A program made the position numbers and the translations under genes. 39,075 bases of DNA from Planctomycetaceae bacterium (GTDB lineage: Bacteria > Planctomycetota > Planctomycetia > Planctomycetales > Planctomycetaceae). Below are positions 14,645-23,914 of the stretch, in pieces. The DNA lies in contig JADZEF010000242.1 of NCBI GenBank assembly GCA_020850695.1, positions 1-39,075 of the forward strand, read 5' to 3'. The notes beneath the pieces were generated by a model, which was not told the origin of the DNA, searched no databases, and worked only from the letters and a program-made list of their open reading frames with translations. Position 1 is the first letter of the stretch. The number at the start of each line of letters is the position of its first letter.

Positions 14645-16924
14645 CTACGGCAGCTCTGCCACGATCATCGCATGGACGTCGAGGCGGGGGACCACGACAA
14701 CCGTGCCGGACGAAGTGACTTTCGCTTCGAGCCTGGTTCCGCCCGGCTCCAGCGTGACACGCCGGATGTTGTATCGCGGCGCGAACGTCACGCGGATCTC
14801 GCTTATCGGAAGGACTTCCTCACGCAAAGGGACGTCGTCGCCCGGAAGGGCATGCCCGCCTGTCGTGTTCAAGTTGTTGTAAAGATGGACCACCAGGCGG
14901 TTCATCCCCTCCTTCGCCTGCCGCATCACGGTTGACTGGACGCACATCGGCGCCGCGACCTGCACCGGGGGCGGGGAATCGGCGCTCCATTCGATGGCGT
15001 GCTTCATCACGAGACGGTGATACGGATACGCATACAGGTAGTACGCCGCATCAAAACCGGCGGCGAGGTAACAGACCCGCCCTTTGCCATGCGTGCGGGT
15101 GAGCACCGCCGGAACGGACGGAGCGTCATTGTCCTTTCCCTGGATCGTGCCAATCGACTTTGCTTCTTCGCGCGGCGCGACGCGGACAGCCGGCCCCTTG
15201 AACGTCACGGGCTCCGGGCCAACGTAGGTCCGCATCCGCCCCTGGTTCAGGAACGACGCCACATCCTGGCGGAAGTCGAACACATTTTTCCGCTTCTCCC
15301 AATAGTCGGGGCCGATGGCTTTCGCGAAGTTGACGTCGATCTCATCGTTCTTGACCGGCGTTGCAGGGGCAATGCCGCGATAGTCGAGCCCGACGAGTTC
15401 CGCGAGTCCGAAGTTCTCGCGCGGGTTGCCGTACTCATCGAACAGCGAGACGTCGAGGCTCGCGACGAGGCCGCCGCCGTTCCTGACAAACGCGTCGATT
15501 CCCTGCATCTGCCGTTCGTCGAGGCATGCCGCATTAGGTAGGACCAGAACCTTGTACTTCGCCAGGTCGGCGGCATTGAGGTTCCAGTCGTTGATGAGCG
15601 TGACCGGAAGATGCTCTTCGACACAGGCGCGGAACGTCCCGAGGACATTCGCCATGTAGCGTTCCTCGACCTTCCCTGCCTCGCGGCCGTAGAAGGTGCG
15701 GGTATTGTCGCTCATGAGAAGGGCGGCCCAGGGCTCGGGCTGCTTGTGGGTGAGCCATGGCTTCCGCTTCTGGACTTCGTCCATGACGCGGTACAGCTCG
15801 TCCTGGAGTCGCGGCGGTTGGGCCACTGCGATGCTGGGCGCGGCCCCCCAGGTGAGGGTCAGCATCATGCGGCGTTCGATCTCGTGCGGGGGGAAGCTAT
15901 CCTTGCCGTAGGGATTGCCGTGGCTCATCAGGTAGGGCTCGCTGAAGCCGACGCGGTGATCGGTGAGGGCCCACATGTAAGCGTTGGTGAAGGCCGGAAG
16001 GATGGTGTTGCCGCGGTTCGACTCGTCCATCCAGAACTCCTGGTCGGGCGCGTCGAACAAGAGATTCAGCCGGGCGGGCATGTTCCGCGGCAGGCTGAGA
16101 AAGTGTCCCCAGCGACCGGCATTCGTGCTCCATGTCACCAGGGCGACATCCGGCTTGATTCCTTTCAGTCGCTCCTGCATCCGACGCACCATCGCCTCCA
16201 GGCGGCGATCGGCCCAATGCTGATACTTTCGGAACGCGGCGTCGTTGAGGTCGGCTCTGGGAATTTCGAGCCCGGTCTCCCTGCGATAGTTGGCGCGGCA
16301 ATGCTGGCAGTAGCAGACTCCGCCGTGATGGAGTCCGTCGAATGAAAAAGCGTCGACATCCGGGTACTTCGTCAGGATTTCGGCGAGGACATCGATGAAG
16401 AAATCTCCGTAGGGACCCAGCGGGCACAGCATGCCCCCGTGCGGATACTTCTTGAGGTCGATCGTCGGAATCTCGGTGGTGTCGGTCGCGATCCGCCGCC
16501 AGTCGGGATGCTCCTCGTAGACTTCTCCCTGAAGCGTCGGCGGATAGACGCCGAGGATCCGCACGCCCAGCCGCTTGTCTTCGGCGATATCCGTCTCGAC
16601 GCGGCCGAGAGGCACGTGCGGGCTGCGGCGCTTGAGGAGCTTACTGTCGTAGTAGGCATAAAACGGATCGACGAAGCCAAGCTCGCTGAGCGTGACGCCG
16701 TGCGCAGCAGCCGCCTCGCGGGACTTCGAGGCCATGGCCGACAGCGTGTACCCGCACCCGATCGTCTCCTGGACCCATTGGGGGACGCGAACACGCTGGA
16801 ATGGAGCGGTGTCGAAGGGCTGAGGCATCACGGCGCCCGCCCAGGGGGAAGGCTTGTTCTGGGCAATCGAGAATTGAGCGAGGCTCAGGACGACGGTCGC
16901 GATGCCGACGCTTTTGATTGTCAC
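14645..16924 (-). CDS. Secreted glycoside-hydrolase-like protein with beta-galactosidase-trimerisation-like domain
   Basis: Translation starts at a GTG (16924) and opens with a signal peptide (VGIATVVLSLAQFSIAQ). The mature protein (759 residues with signal) has a TIM-barrel region to about residue 380. Blocks typical of hypothetical glycosyl hydrolase families are present: LGVRILGVYPPTLQGEVYEEHPDW, MLCPLGPYGDFFIDVLAEI, DAFSFDGLHHGGVCYCQHC and SNRGNTILPAFTNAYMWAL. From about 400 to 660 there is a Rossmann-like domain (PWAALLMSDNTRTFYG, VLVLPNAACLDERQMQGIDAFVRNGGGLVASLDVS) like the beta-galactosidase trimerisation domain, and a small beta domain closes the protein. It probably acts on a polysaccharide outside the cytoplasm. 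Substrate and catalytic acids are not assigned. Confidence 0.85.
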   Translation of the reverse strand: MTIKSVGIATVVLSLAQFSIAQNKPSPWAGAVMPQPFDTAPFQRVRVPQWVQETIGCGYTLSAMASKSREAAAAHGVTLSELGFVDPFYAYYDSKLLKRRSPHVPLGRVETDIAEDKRLGVRILGVYPPTLQGEVYEEHPDWRRIATDTTEIPTIDLKKYPHGGMLCPLGPYGDFFIDVLAEILTKYPDVDAFSFDGLHHGGVCYCQHCRANYRRETGLEIPRADLNDAAFRKYQHWADRRLEAMVRRMQERLKGIKPDVALVTWSTNAGRWGHFLSLPRNMPARLNLLFDAPDQEFWMDESNRGNTILPAFTNAYMWALTDHRVGFSEPYLMSHGNPYGKDSFPPHEIERRMMLTLTWGAAPSIAVAQPPRLQDELYRVMDEVQKRKPWLTHKQPEPWAALLMSDNTRTFYGREAGKVEERYMANVLGTFRACVEEHLPVTLINDWNLNAADLAKYKVLVLPNAACLDERQMQGIDAFVRNGGGLVASLDVSLFDEYGNPRENFGLAELVGLDYRGIAPATPVKNDEIDVNFAKAIGPDYWEKRKNVFDFRQDVASFLNQGRMRTYVGPEPVTFKGPAVRVAPREEAKSIGTIQGKDNDAPSVPAVLTRTHGKGRVCYLAAGFDAAYYLYAYPYHRLVMKHAIEWSADSPPPVQVAAPMCVQSTVMRQAKEGMNRLVVHLYNNLNTTGGHALPGDDVPLREEVLPISEIRVTFAPRYNIRRVTLEPGGTRLEAKVTSSGTVVVVPRLDVHAMIVAELP

Positions 16925-17162
16925 GCAGATCTCCCCGTCGGTAGAAGTGGCAAGCGCCTTCGGCAGACGTTACCGAAAGGGTTCGCACGATGAAAATCCT
17001 CTCGGCACGTTCAGACTTTTTCTGCTTTCCCCGTGCCGGCCCAACGAACTTTGCGTGAGTTGGGTTGGGAGCCACGTCGAGCTGTCTGCAGCATCGCGAG
17101 AAAGGCTCTCGAGCCGCGGCCGTGATACGCTTGTGAATGAACCGAGTGTCGAGGATTAGCGA

Positions 17163-17573
17163 ATGCTCGAGTGGGATCGTTCTCACAAGTATGAGTTGGT
17201 CCGATTTTTCACCGAAGTGATCCGCATCACGATACATTTCCGCGACGGCGTCGCCTCCATCGCGGAAATGAGATCGTTGCGGCGGGCGCTTCCGGAATAT
17301 CGGAACATGCCGCCGGCCGAGTTCCGCGAGCGGTTACGAAGCATCCCAGCATTGGACCTCGGCGAATTGCCGGGACAGGTGGCGCGATCGCTCATCAGTC
17401 AATTGCGGCAGGAGGGACTGCAGGTTGTCTCCGAGAACGCAAGCCGATACGGATACCTTCCGTATGACGTCACCACAGGAGCAGCATGGCTCATCGAGGA
17501 TGAGATGGAGCTGCAGGAGATTGTGAATCAAATGCTGGCGGAAGGGATTCCCGTTCGATCGGTGGAAGGATAG
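17163..17573 (+). CDS. Small cytoplasmic protein of unknown function (bL12 C-terminal-like stretch)
   Basis: The 136-residue protein has no signal peptide or membrane segment. The middle part (about 33-90: MRSLRRALPEYRNMPPAEFR, then LGELPGQVARSLISQLRQEG) has the helix-loop-helix pattern and the final ARxLxxxLRxxGLxV helix-strand seen in the C-terminal domain of ribosomal protein bL12 and in ClpS. This suggests a protein-protein interaction module, but the similarity is at pattern level only. The 66 N- and C-terminal residues around it match nothing I know. It stands alone, with 238 and 174 bases of non-coding sequence on either side. Confidence 0.65.
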   Translation: MLEWDRSHKYELVRFFTEVIRITIHFRDGVASIAEMRSLRRALPEYRNMPPAEFRERLRSIPALDLGELPGQVARSLISQLRQEGLQVVSENASRYGYLPYDVTTGAAWLIEDEMELQEIVNQMLAEGIPVRSVEG

Positions 17574-17747
17574 CCGACCCACGAGTACCATCAAGTTACG
17601 TTTATGCGTCGGGGTTCAACAGAGCCGCTCGATCCCGCGCTCTGATTCGGCCAAAAGTCGAAGGCTGACGCGTCGACAAGTGGTTCTTGCCACTGGCCTG
17701 CCTCGATCGCGTTTGCTCCCGCCGTCCCTTCCTTCCTGCGAGCCTTC

Positions 17748-19091
17748 ATGGACGCTTCACTTCGCGACCCTCGCTCGTTCACGCGCCGCGAATGGCTGAC
17801 TGCGGCGGGGGCTTTCACACTGGCGTCCGGAGGCCGGCTTTCCATGCCGGCGGCGGTGGAGACGAAGCGGCCGAAGGTCGCCGCGGTCATCACCGAGTTC
17901 ACGCATCGTTCGCACGCCCACGTCCTGCTCGAAAACTTTCTGAAGCCGTATTACTTCAACGGGCAGCGGACGGACCCCGGCGTGGATCTGGTCAGCCTCT
18001 TCGTCGATCAGTTTCCCGCCGGCGACATGGCCCGCGCCGTGGCTGCCGAGTTCGGAATCACGATCTACCCGACGATTGGCGAGGCGCTGCGGCGGGGCGG
18101 GAAGGACCTGGCGGTCGACGGAGTGGTGTCGATTGGCGAGCATGGGCGTTACCCCACCACCGACCGCGGCGTGATCATGTACCCGCGGAAGCGGTTCTTC
18201 GACGAAATTGTGGCGGTGTTCCGGCAGAGCGGACGCGTCGTGCCGCTGTTCAACGACAAGCACCTGTCGTATCGCTGGGATTGGGCGGACGAGATGGTGC
18301 GTGTCGCCCGCGAACTCAAGATCCCCTTCATGGCGGGAAGCTCGGTGCCGCTCGCCCAGCGTCGCCCGGCGCTCGAGATGCCCGAGGGTGCGGCGATTGA
18401 AGAGGCGGTCTCCGTCCACAGCGGTCCCGTGGAGATCTACGATTTCCACGGGCTGGAGGTCTTGCAGTCGATGGTGGAGTCGCGGCGCGGCGGCGAGACC
18501 GGCGTGCGCGAAGTGCAACTTCTGGAAGGGGACGACGTCTGGAAGGCGGCCGCGGAGGGGCGATGGTCGATGGAACTGGCCGAGGCGGCGATGCGGGCGC
18601 AGACCGGCAAGGACGTGGGACCGCTGGCGAAGTATGTCGAACCGGCCGACGGGAAACAGCATCCCGTGCATGCGATCCTCGTCACCTATCGCGACGGACT
18701 GCGGGCAACCGTGCTGCGGATCGGCAACAGTGCGACGCGATGGTGCTTCGGGTGCCGTATGCGTGGCCGGCGCGAGCCACTGACGACCAGCTTCTTTGTG
18801 GGTCCGTGGCGAAACCGGAATCTGTTTAAAGCCCTCGCCCATGCGATTCAATCTCACCTTCGCGAGGGACGCGCGCCCTACCCGGTCGAACGGACGCTGC
18901 TTGTCACCGGCGAGCTGGCGGCCGCCATGGATTCCCGCTTCGAGCAGCACCGCAGCGTGCCAACTCCGCATCTCGACGTCAGCTACATTTCCCGGGACTT
19001 CAAGGCGATGCGGGAAATGGGAGAGACCTGGAAGCTGATTACAGAAGCGATGCCCGAACCTGCGGGCATCGATCCCGGCGGTTCAAAGTAA
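17748..19091 (+). CDS. Tat-exported protein of unknown function (Rossmann-like N-terminus)
   Basis: The 447-residue protein begins with a twin-arginine signal (FTRREWLTAAGAFTLASGG, residues 11-29). The mature part opens with KVAAVITEFTHRSHAHVLLE and VDLVSLFVDQFPAGDMARAVAAEFG, an alternating strand-helix pattern like a Rossmann fold but without a clear GxGxxG. Later blocks are DGVVSIGEHGRYP, FNDKHLSYRWDWADEMV, PFMAGSSVPLAQRRP and EIYDFHGLEVLQSMVESR. I have the impression of a planctomycete-wide family distantly like Gfo/Idh oxidoreductases, but no catalytic motif is certain. No operon partner is adjacent. Confidence 0.82.
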   Translation: MDASLRDPRSFTRREWLTAAGAFTLASGGRLSMPAAVETKRPKVAAVITEFTHRSHAHVLLENFLKPYYFNGQRTDPGVDLVSLFVDQFPAGDMARAVAAEFGITIYPTIGEALRRGGKDLAVDGVVSIGEHGRYPTTDRGVIMYPRKRFFDEIVAVFRQSGRVVPLFNDKHLSYRWDWADEMVRVARELKIPFMAGSSVPLAQRRPALEMPEGAAIEEAVSVHSGPVEIYDFHGLEVLQSMVESRRGGETGVREVQLLEGDDVWKAAAEGRWSMELAEAAMRAQTGKDVGPLAKYVEPADGKQHPVHAILVTYRDGLRATVLRIGNSATRWCFGCRMRGRREPLTTSFFVGPWRNRNLFKALAHAIQSHLREGRAPYPVERTLLVTGELAAAMDSRFEQHRSVPTPHLDVSYISRDFKAMREMGETWKLITEAMPEPAGIDPGGSK

Positions 19092-19377
19092 CATGCTCAA
19101 GACGCATCTCATTACGTCATGAATCATCTCGGGATGTGGCGAAAGTGCGTCCCAAGGCAGCGAGATCTTCGGGAAACGTTCGACGGGCAGTCGGGAAGGG
19201 CGGATCCTTCTCCCCGCCTTTCGCATATCAGGTGATCGAGATTGCGCGATCGGTTGCAGAAATCAGAGCACGCTCGCTGCCTGAAAGCAAAGCATTGCAT
19301 TTCAATGCCCTGCTCTGTTGAGACGCGACGGCCTCTCGCATTCAGCATCCTATTCCCGCATCGCGGGCAACCCGGAG

Positions 19378-19420
19378 TTGGCGGAAAGGTTTCGGGACTT
19401 TCAAGCCAATTTCGTTTTTT
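19378..19420 (+). terminator. Candidate intrinsic terminator or leader hairpin
   Basis: TTGGC (19378-19382) pairs with GCCAA (19405-19409), and inside it GAAAG (19384-19388) pairs with CTTTC (19398-19402). TTTCG and a run of six T (19415-19420) follow. It lies about 290 bases after the preceding gene, which is far for a simple terminator. It could equally be a conditional element in the leader of the DUF1559 gene. Confidence 0.5.
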
Positions 19421-19574
19421 GGGCAGAAATTCAGGAACGAGACTATTGACGACTGGTGCCGTTCCCTATGAAATCCAGTTGTGTCATTCGACACCTCTCG
19501 GATTCTTCCGAAAACTTCTTATCGGGTTCACGACAGTCTTCGGTTTGCACCGTTCGATCCTTCCCGGGCAGGTC

Positions 19575-19594
19575 ATCATCTGACATCAGATGAT
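19575..19594. promoter_or_regulatory. Perfect 9-bp inverted repeat with 2-base spacer
   Basis: ATCATCTGA-CA-TCAGATGAT is a perfect 20-base inverted repeat about 130 bases upstream of the first DUF1559 start. This suits an operator for a dimeric regulator or an RNA hairpin. About one such repeat would be expected by chance in the whole window, so location is the main argument. Confidence 0.35.
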
Positions 19595-19722
19595 TGGGCT
19601 GTTCGTCTGAACTACGGGTCGACAGGTTTATCTGTCGCTCGGCATTGATCCCACTCCCAGTCTTTGGTCTTGTTCTGCGATTTTCGCGGGACGGGTTATT
19701 CACTCTTGCACGGGATCCCGAC

Positions 19723-20832
19723 ATGCAACGCCAGACCGACCGGTTCCGAGGTTCCGCCATTCGTCGCGGATTCACACTGATCGAATTGCTTGTGGTCATT
19801 GCGATCATCGCGATTCTGATCGCGTTGCTACTCCCCGCCGTCCAGCAGGCGCGCGAGGCGGCCCGGCGCTCAACGTGCAAGAACAACTTGAAGCAGATGG
19901 GAATTGCCCTCCACAACTTTCACGACACTTACACCTACTTCCCGACCGCCCATGGTCACCCCAAGACCGTCACGACATTGAATGACAATGCCGAGCGGAC
20001 GGGACCGAGCTGGATGGTGTATCTGCTCCCCTTCATGGACATGCCGTCGCTGGCGGAAGACCTCGCGACCCTCACGCTCTCCGGCGAGCGCGGGCTTCGC
20101 AACGCGGGTGTCGCCATCGGTTTCAACGCCCAGTTGTCGCAGTCGCTCCGGATCGATCCGAACATGGCGTACGCGGCGGGCACGAATGGTCTCGGGACGG
20201 TCAATGGGGTGAGCCTGACGAACTTTGCTTCGAAGAAGATTCCGGCGTATACCTGCCCCTCGTCGCTGAACACGGGATTGACCGACTGGGGCACGGCGAC
20301 GGCGTCGTATGCGGGCAGCTATGGAAACAGCAACGGGTTCTTCGGGCTCGAAGGCCGCGTCCGCATTCTGGGAGACATCTCGGACGGGTTGTCGTACTCA
20401 CTCGCCGTGGCCGAGGCAGGAGCGAATGGCCATCCGACGTCAGCGTACGGCTCCGGAAGCGGACATCAGCCCCAGTGGATCGGATCGGTCCACGGAGACT
20501 GGCAGGCGACGGCACGGTATGCGGATTCGTACCGCCTGCGGCTGCCGAATGCGACAGCGGGCCGGACCGACGCCTTCTCCAGCGGGCACGTCGGGGGGGT
20601 TCACTGCCTGGCGGGAGACGGCGCGACCCGGTTCGTCAGCGACAAGATCAATCCGGTCATCTGGCATTCGCTGGGATCGATCGCCCGGCATGTCAATCAT
20701 CATGCGGGCCCCGCGACACAGACCGATGCGAACTGGAACTACGTCGCCTCGATGACTCCCGGGATCAATGAGCTCTGGAAGCCTGGCACTTCCGCGGACC
20801 GTTACACGGAAGTGCAGTGCGAATGGCCGTAA
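19723..20832 (+). CDS. DUF1559 prepilin-like protein, copy 1
   Basis: The 369-residue protein starts at the ATG at 19723. The upstream open frame to 19594 is non-coding by comparison with the other copies. It has a type IV prepilin signal ([19 protein letters not shown], cleavage after the Gly) with the usual continuation [18 protein letters not shown]1559 domain follows ([19 protein letters not shown]). Near the C-terminus is the H-X9-DG motif ([13 protein letters not shown]) leading into [12 protein letters not shown]. Proteins of this class are processed by prepilin peptidase and anchored in the membrane as pseudopilin-like subunits. Their function in planctomycetes is unresolved. It is the most upstream of four tandem paralogues. 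The C-terminal LWKPGTS tail is shared by all four. Confidence 0.93.
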   Translation: MQRQTDRFRGSAIRRGFTLIELLVVIAIIAILIALLLPAVQQAREAARRSTCKNNLKQMGIALHNFHDTYTYFPTAHGHPKTVTTLNDNAERTGPSWMVYLLPFMDMPSLAEDLATLTLSGERGLRNAGVAIGFNAQLSQSLRIDPNMAYAAGTNGLGTVNGVSLTNFASKKIPAYTCPSSLNTGLTDWGTATASYAGSYGNSNGFFGLEGRVRILGDISDGLSYSLAVAEAGANGHPTSAYGSGSGHQPQWIGSVHGDWQATARYADSYRLRLPNATAGRTDAFSSGHVGGVHCLAGDGATRFVSDKINPVIWHSLGSIARHVNHHAGPATQTDANWNYVASMTPGINELWKPGTSADRYTEVQCEWP

Positions 20833-21140
20833 GATCTGCCTGCGACGTGTCGCGAAATCTTTTCTCAGGAATTGACGCGACGAACTTTGAGTGACGAGTT
20901 CCTCGAGGAGCTTGAGCGGCCGGAATGCCTGCGGACCAATCGCTGTTCTGATCAGATCATGGTGTCGCCGCCCGTGGTCGACTTGGTCCGCAGATCGTCG
21001 AACGTCGCCATCGCTCATCTCTCGCGAGAGAAGGTGTGGAGTCGCTGCAAGGGTTCGACTGCTGGAGAACCGGCGAAAACCGGAGTTACGGCAGGCCTGT
21101 TTTTCCCTGCCATTTTGTCCCTTGGACTGGAGGAGGTTTC
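20833..21140. other. 308-base gap between DUF1559 copies 1 and 2
   Basis: I see no gene. Just after the copy 1 stop, AAGAT (20831-20835) and ATCTT (20857-20861) flank a short GCG/CGC hairpin ending in TTTT, a weak terminator candidate. A run of five T followed by C (21100-21105) lies about 40 bases before copy 2, and similar T-runs precede the other copies. Confidence 0.4.
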
Positions 21141-22265
21141 ATGCGCGCGGCTCGTCCACACCATTCGCGGGATCGACGCGGGCAGCGGTCTGGGTTCACC
21201 CTGATTGAGCTGCTCGTCGTGATTGCGATCATCGCCATCCTGATCGCCCTGTTGCTGCCGGCGGTCCAACAGGCACGGGAAGCGGCACGTCGTTCAACCT
21301 GCAAGAACAACCTGAAGCAGATCGGGCTCGCCCTGCATAACTTCCACGACACCTACACCTACTTTCCTTCGGCTCACGGGCATCCGAAAACCGTGACCAC
21401 GCTGAATGACAACAACGAGCGAACGGGCCCGAGCTGGATGGTGTATCTGCTCCCGTTCATGGACATGCCGTCCCTGGCCGAGGATCTGGCGACGCTGACC
21501 CTCCCGGGCGAGCGCGGACTGCGCAATGCCGGGGCCGCGATTGGATGGAATGCCCAGTTGTCGCTGTCGCTGCGGGTCGATCCGAACATGGCGTACGCCG
21601 CGGGAACGAACGGATTGGGGACCGTCAACGGCGTGAGCCTGATGAATTTCGCCGGGAAGAAGATTCCCGCCTACGTCTGTCCTTCCTCGCTGAACACGGG
21701 TTTGACCGATTGGGGCACCGCCACCACGGGGTACGCCGGCAGTTATGGCGCCGGCAACGGGCTGGGGTTCTTCGGTATCGAAGGGCGTGTGACAATCCTT
21801 GGCGATATCTCGGACGGGCTGTCGTACTCGCTGGCCGTGTCGGAAGCCGGGACGAACGGGAGTCCGACGTCGGCCTACTCATCGGGTCACGGACACCAGC
21901 CGCAATGGATCGGCACGCCACACGGCGACTGGCGCGTCACAGCCCGTCATGCGGACGCCTACAAGCCGCGACAACCCAATCAGGGGCCCGGCGCCGGCGA
22001 GCCGTTTGCCAGCGGACACGTCGGCGGGCTGCATTGCCTCGCGGGGGACGGAGCGGTGCGGTTCGTCAGCGACAAGATCAGCCCGATCGTCTGGGAGTCG
22101 CTGGGAAGCATCAAGCGGAGCACCAACCGGAACTTCACCGGTTCGACTCAGACCGATGCCAACTGGACCTATCTGGGATCGCTTTCGCCGGGACTGAACG
22201 AGTTGTGGAAGCCTGGAACATCCGGAACCGGCTATTGGACGGAGGTTCAATCCGAATGGCCGTAA
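21141..22265 (+). CDS. DUF1559 prepilin-like protein, copy 2
   Basis: The start at 21141 is set by a strong GGAGGAGG (21129-21136) five bases upstream. The frame is open further 5' but without family similarity. The 374-residue protein has the prepilin signal [19 protein letters not shown], the [19 protein letters not shown] segment and the H-X9-DG motif ([13 protein letters not shown]). It is very close in sequence to copies 1 and 3 over the N-terminal 250 residues (for example [20 protein letters not shown] is identical in copies 1, 2 and 4). That points to recent tandem duplication or gene conversion. Confidence 0.94.
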   Translation: MRAARPHHSRDRRGQRSGFTLIELLVVIAIIAILIALLLPAVQQAREAARRSTCKNNLKQIGLALHNFHDTYTYFPSAHGHPKTVTTLNDNNERTGPSWMVYLLPFMDMPSLAEDLATLTLPGERGLRNAGAAIGWNAQLSLSLRVDPNMAYAAGTNGLGTVNGVSLMNFAGKKIPAYVCPSSLNTGLTDWGTATTGYAGSYGAGNGLGFFGIEGRVTILGDISDGLSYSLAVSEAGTNGSPTSAYSSGHGHQPQWIGTPHGDWRVTARHADAYKPRQPNQGPGAGEPFASGHVGGLHCLAGDGAVRFVSDKISPIVWESLGSIKRSTNRNFTGSTQTDANWTYLGSLSPGLNELWKPGTSGTGYWTEVQSEWP

Positions 22266-22358
22266 CGGCTGTGGACCGCCGAGTGGCGACCCGTTGCCGG
22301 AATGCGCCACTGGGAATGGGGATGGACGGGTGAGATGCCTGTCTACCGAGGAATCTCT

Positions 22359-22385
22359 GCGGGTTCCTATTGCGCCCGCCTTTTT
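22359..22385 (+). terminator. Short GC hairpin with T-run between DUF1559 copies 2 and 3
   Basis: GCGGG (22359-22363) pairs with CCCGC (22375-22379) around an 11-base loop, and CTTTTT follows. The stem is short. It ends only 30 bases before copy 3, so it could terminate copy 2 transcripts or act as a conditional element in the copy 3 leader. Confidence 0.45.
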
Positions 22386-22414
22386 CGTTGCGTGGTCTTA
22401 CTGGGAGTTTCTTC

Positions 22415-23554
22415 ATGCGCTTTGTCCGTCGAATGGATTCTCGCATTCGCGGCCCCGTGCGGTCAGGCTTCACGCTGATCGAACTGCTGGTCGTAATTGC
22501 GATCATCGCGATTCTGATCGCATTGTTGCTTCCCGCCGTTCAGCAGGCTCGCGAGGCCGCCCGGCGGTCGACCTGCAAGAACAATCTGAAGCAGATCGGG
22601 CTCGCCCTGCACAATTTCAATGACACTTACGGCTATTTCCCTTCGGCGCATGGGTTCCCGGAGGGTGCGGCGACATCCGCCACTCCCAGCACCGAAAACC
22701 AGCGGCGCTCCGGTCCCAGCTGGATGGCGTACCTGCTGGCTTTCATGGACATGCCGTCGCTTGCCGAGGACCTCGCGACACTGACCCAGCAGAGCAAACG
22801 CGGATCGAGAAACTCCGCAGGAAACCTGATTGGCTACAACGCTCAGTTGTCGCTCTCCACGCGGACCGACGTCACCATGGTGTTCGCCGCGGGGACCAAT
22901 GATGTGACGACGGTCAACGGGGTCAGCTTGAGGAACTTCGCAGGCAAGAAGATTCCTGCGTACGTCTGCCCGTCTTCGCTGAACACCGGGCTGACCGACT
23001 GGGGGACGGCGACCGCGTCCTATGCGGGCAGCTATGGAACGGGGCAGGGGCTTGGCTTCTTTGGAATCGAAGGCCGGGTCATCACGCTGGGAGACATCTC
23101 GGACGGGCTCACCTACTCCCTCGCGGTTTCTGAAGCAGGCACGAACGGAAATACGACGACTGCCTACGCTTCCAGCAATGCCCATCAGCCTCAATGGATC
23201 GGTTCGCCGCACGGCGACTGGCAGTCGACCACCCGCCATGCGGACGCCTACAAATTGCGTCTGCCGAATGCGACGTCCGGCCGTGGAGACGCGTTCGCGA
23301 GCGGTCACACGGGAGGCGTCCATGGATTGGCCGCCGACGGCGCCGTGCGATTCGTCAGCGACAAGATCAACCCGTTGATCTGGGAATCGCTGGGGACGAT
23401 CAAGCGCAGCACGAACCGGAATTTCACCGGCTCGACCCAGACCGACGTGAACTGGACGTATCTCGGGACTCTGAGCCCAGGCCTCAACGAGATGTGGAAG
23501 CCGGGCACCTCGGGGACCGGCTATTGGACTGAAGTCCAAAGCGAATGGCCGTAG
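22415..23554 (+). CDS. DUF1559 prepilin-like protein, copy 3
   Basis: The start at 22415 follows GGGAG (22403-22407) at a normal distance. The 379-residue protein has the prepilin signal [19 protein letters not shown], the family segment [19 protein letters not shown], and an H-X9-DG motif ([13 protein letters not shown]) in which the residue before DG is Ala. A small insertion relative to copies 1 and 2 lies after the first conserved block ([18 protein letters not shown]). Its transcript is closed by the strong hairpin at 23600. Confidence 0.94.
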   Translation: MRFVRRMDSRIRGPVRSGFTLIELLVVIAIIAILIALLLPAVQQAREAARRSTCKNNLKQIGLALHNFNDTYGYFPSAHGFPEGAATSATPSTENQRRSGPSWMAYLLAFMDMPSLAEDLATLTQQSKRGSRNSAGNLIGYNAQLSLSTRTDVTMVFAAGTNDVTTVNGVSLRNFAGKKIPAYVCPSSLNTGLTDWGTATASYAGSYGTGQGLGFFGIEGRVITLGDISDGLTYSLAVSEAGTNGNTTTAYASSNAHQPQWIGSPHGDWQSTTRHADAYKLRLPNATSGRGDAFASGHTGGVHGLAADGAVRFVSDKINPLIWESLGTIKRSTNRNFTGSTQTDVNWTYLGTLSPGLNEMWKPGTSGTGYWTEVQSEWP

Positions 23555-23599
23555 GAGCGATTTCGGTCGTCCGGTCGTCGAGAGCAAAGCGACTTTTTG

Positions 23600-23647
23600 C
23601 GCAGTGGCCCTTTTTCCGGTTGACGGAAAAAGGGTCGCTGCGTTTTT
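23600..23647 (+). terminator. Strong intrinsic terminator after DUF1559 copy 3
   Basis: The arms 23600-23618 and 23624-23642 form a 19-bp stem with two G-U pairs and no mismatch around the loop GTTGA. TTTTT (23643-23647) follows. This is the clearest terminator in the window, and it separates copy 4 into its own transcription unit. Confidence 0.9.
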
Positions 23648-23914
23648 ATGTTGGGAGAAATCCTGCGCGAGTTGGTGAAGGACCTCATTTCGATGGCGCT
23701 CCTTCCCGACTTGACGGGTGACTTCTGCGGAAGCGTTTACTTGACAATCCGGAATTTGCCCCGAAGGATCATCTTGAAATTATACGTTGACGCGACTAAC
23801 ATCTGTTGCAACGTTCATTCCTCGTGTCGATTCGTCGTCCTCGCCGTGACAGACAGGAATGCTCTTCCGGCGGGGCGTGTTTTTCGGTTTTTTCGAACCT
23901 CTGGGAGACCGTTG
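23648..23914. promoter_or_regulatory. Promoter/leader region of DUF1559 copy 4
   Basis: This is non-coding, although a frame is open through it. TTGACA near 23740 is a possible -35 box, but no good -10 box follows at the right distance. A CCTCGCC/GGCGGGG pairing (7 bp, one G-U) with a loop of about 23 bases ends in TGTTTTTC (T-run 23880-23884), 31 bases before the start codon. This is like the hairpin and T-run before copy 3. Confidence 0.35.

Larger units (their letters stand above)
19092..19722. other. 631-base intergenic region before the DUF1559 array
   Basis: No convincing gene is present. The region holds a hairpin followed by a T-run (19378-19420), a perfect 9+9-bp inverted repeat (19575-19594) and a 6-bp hairpin (19620-19625 with 19632-19637). 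It may serve as the long 5' leader or control region of the first DUF1559 gene. Confidence 0.6.

Noticed and set aside
20831..20865. Terminator after DUF1559 copy 1
   Set aside because: The inner stem has too tight a loop and the outer stem is only about five pairs; noted in the gap entry but not called.
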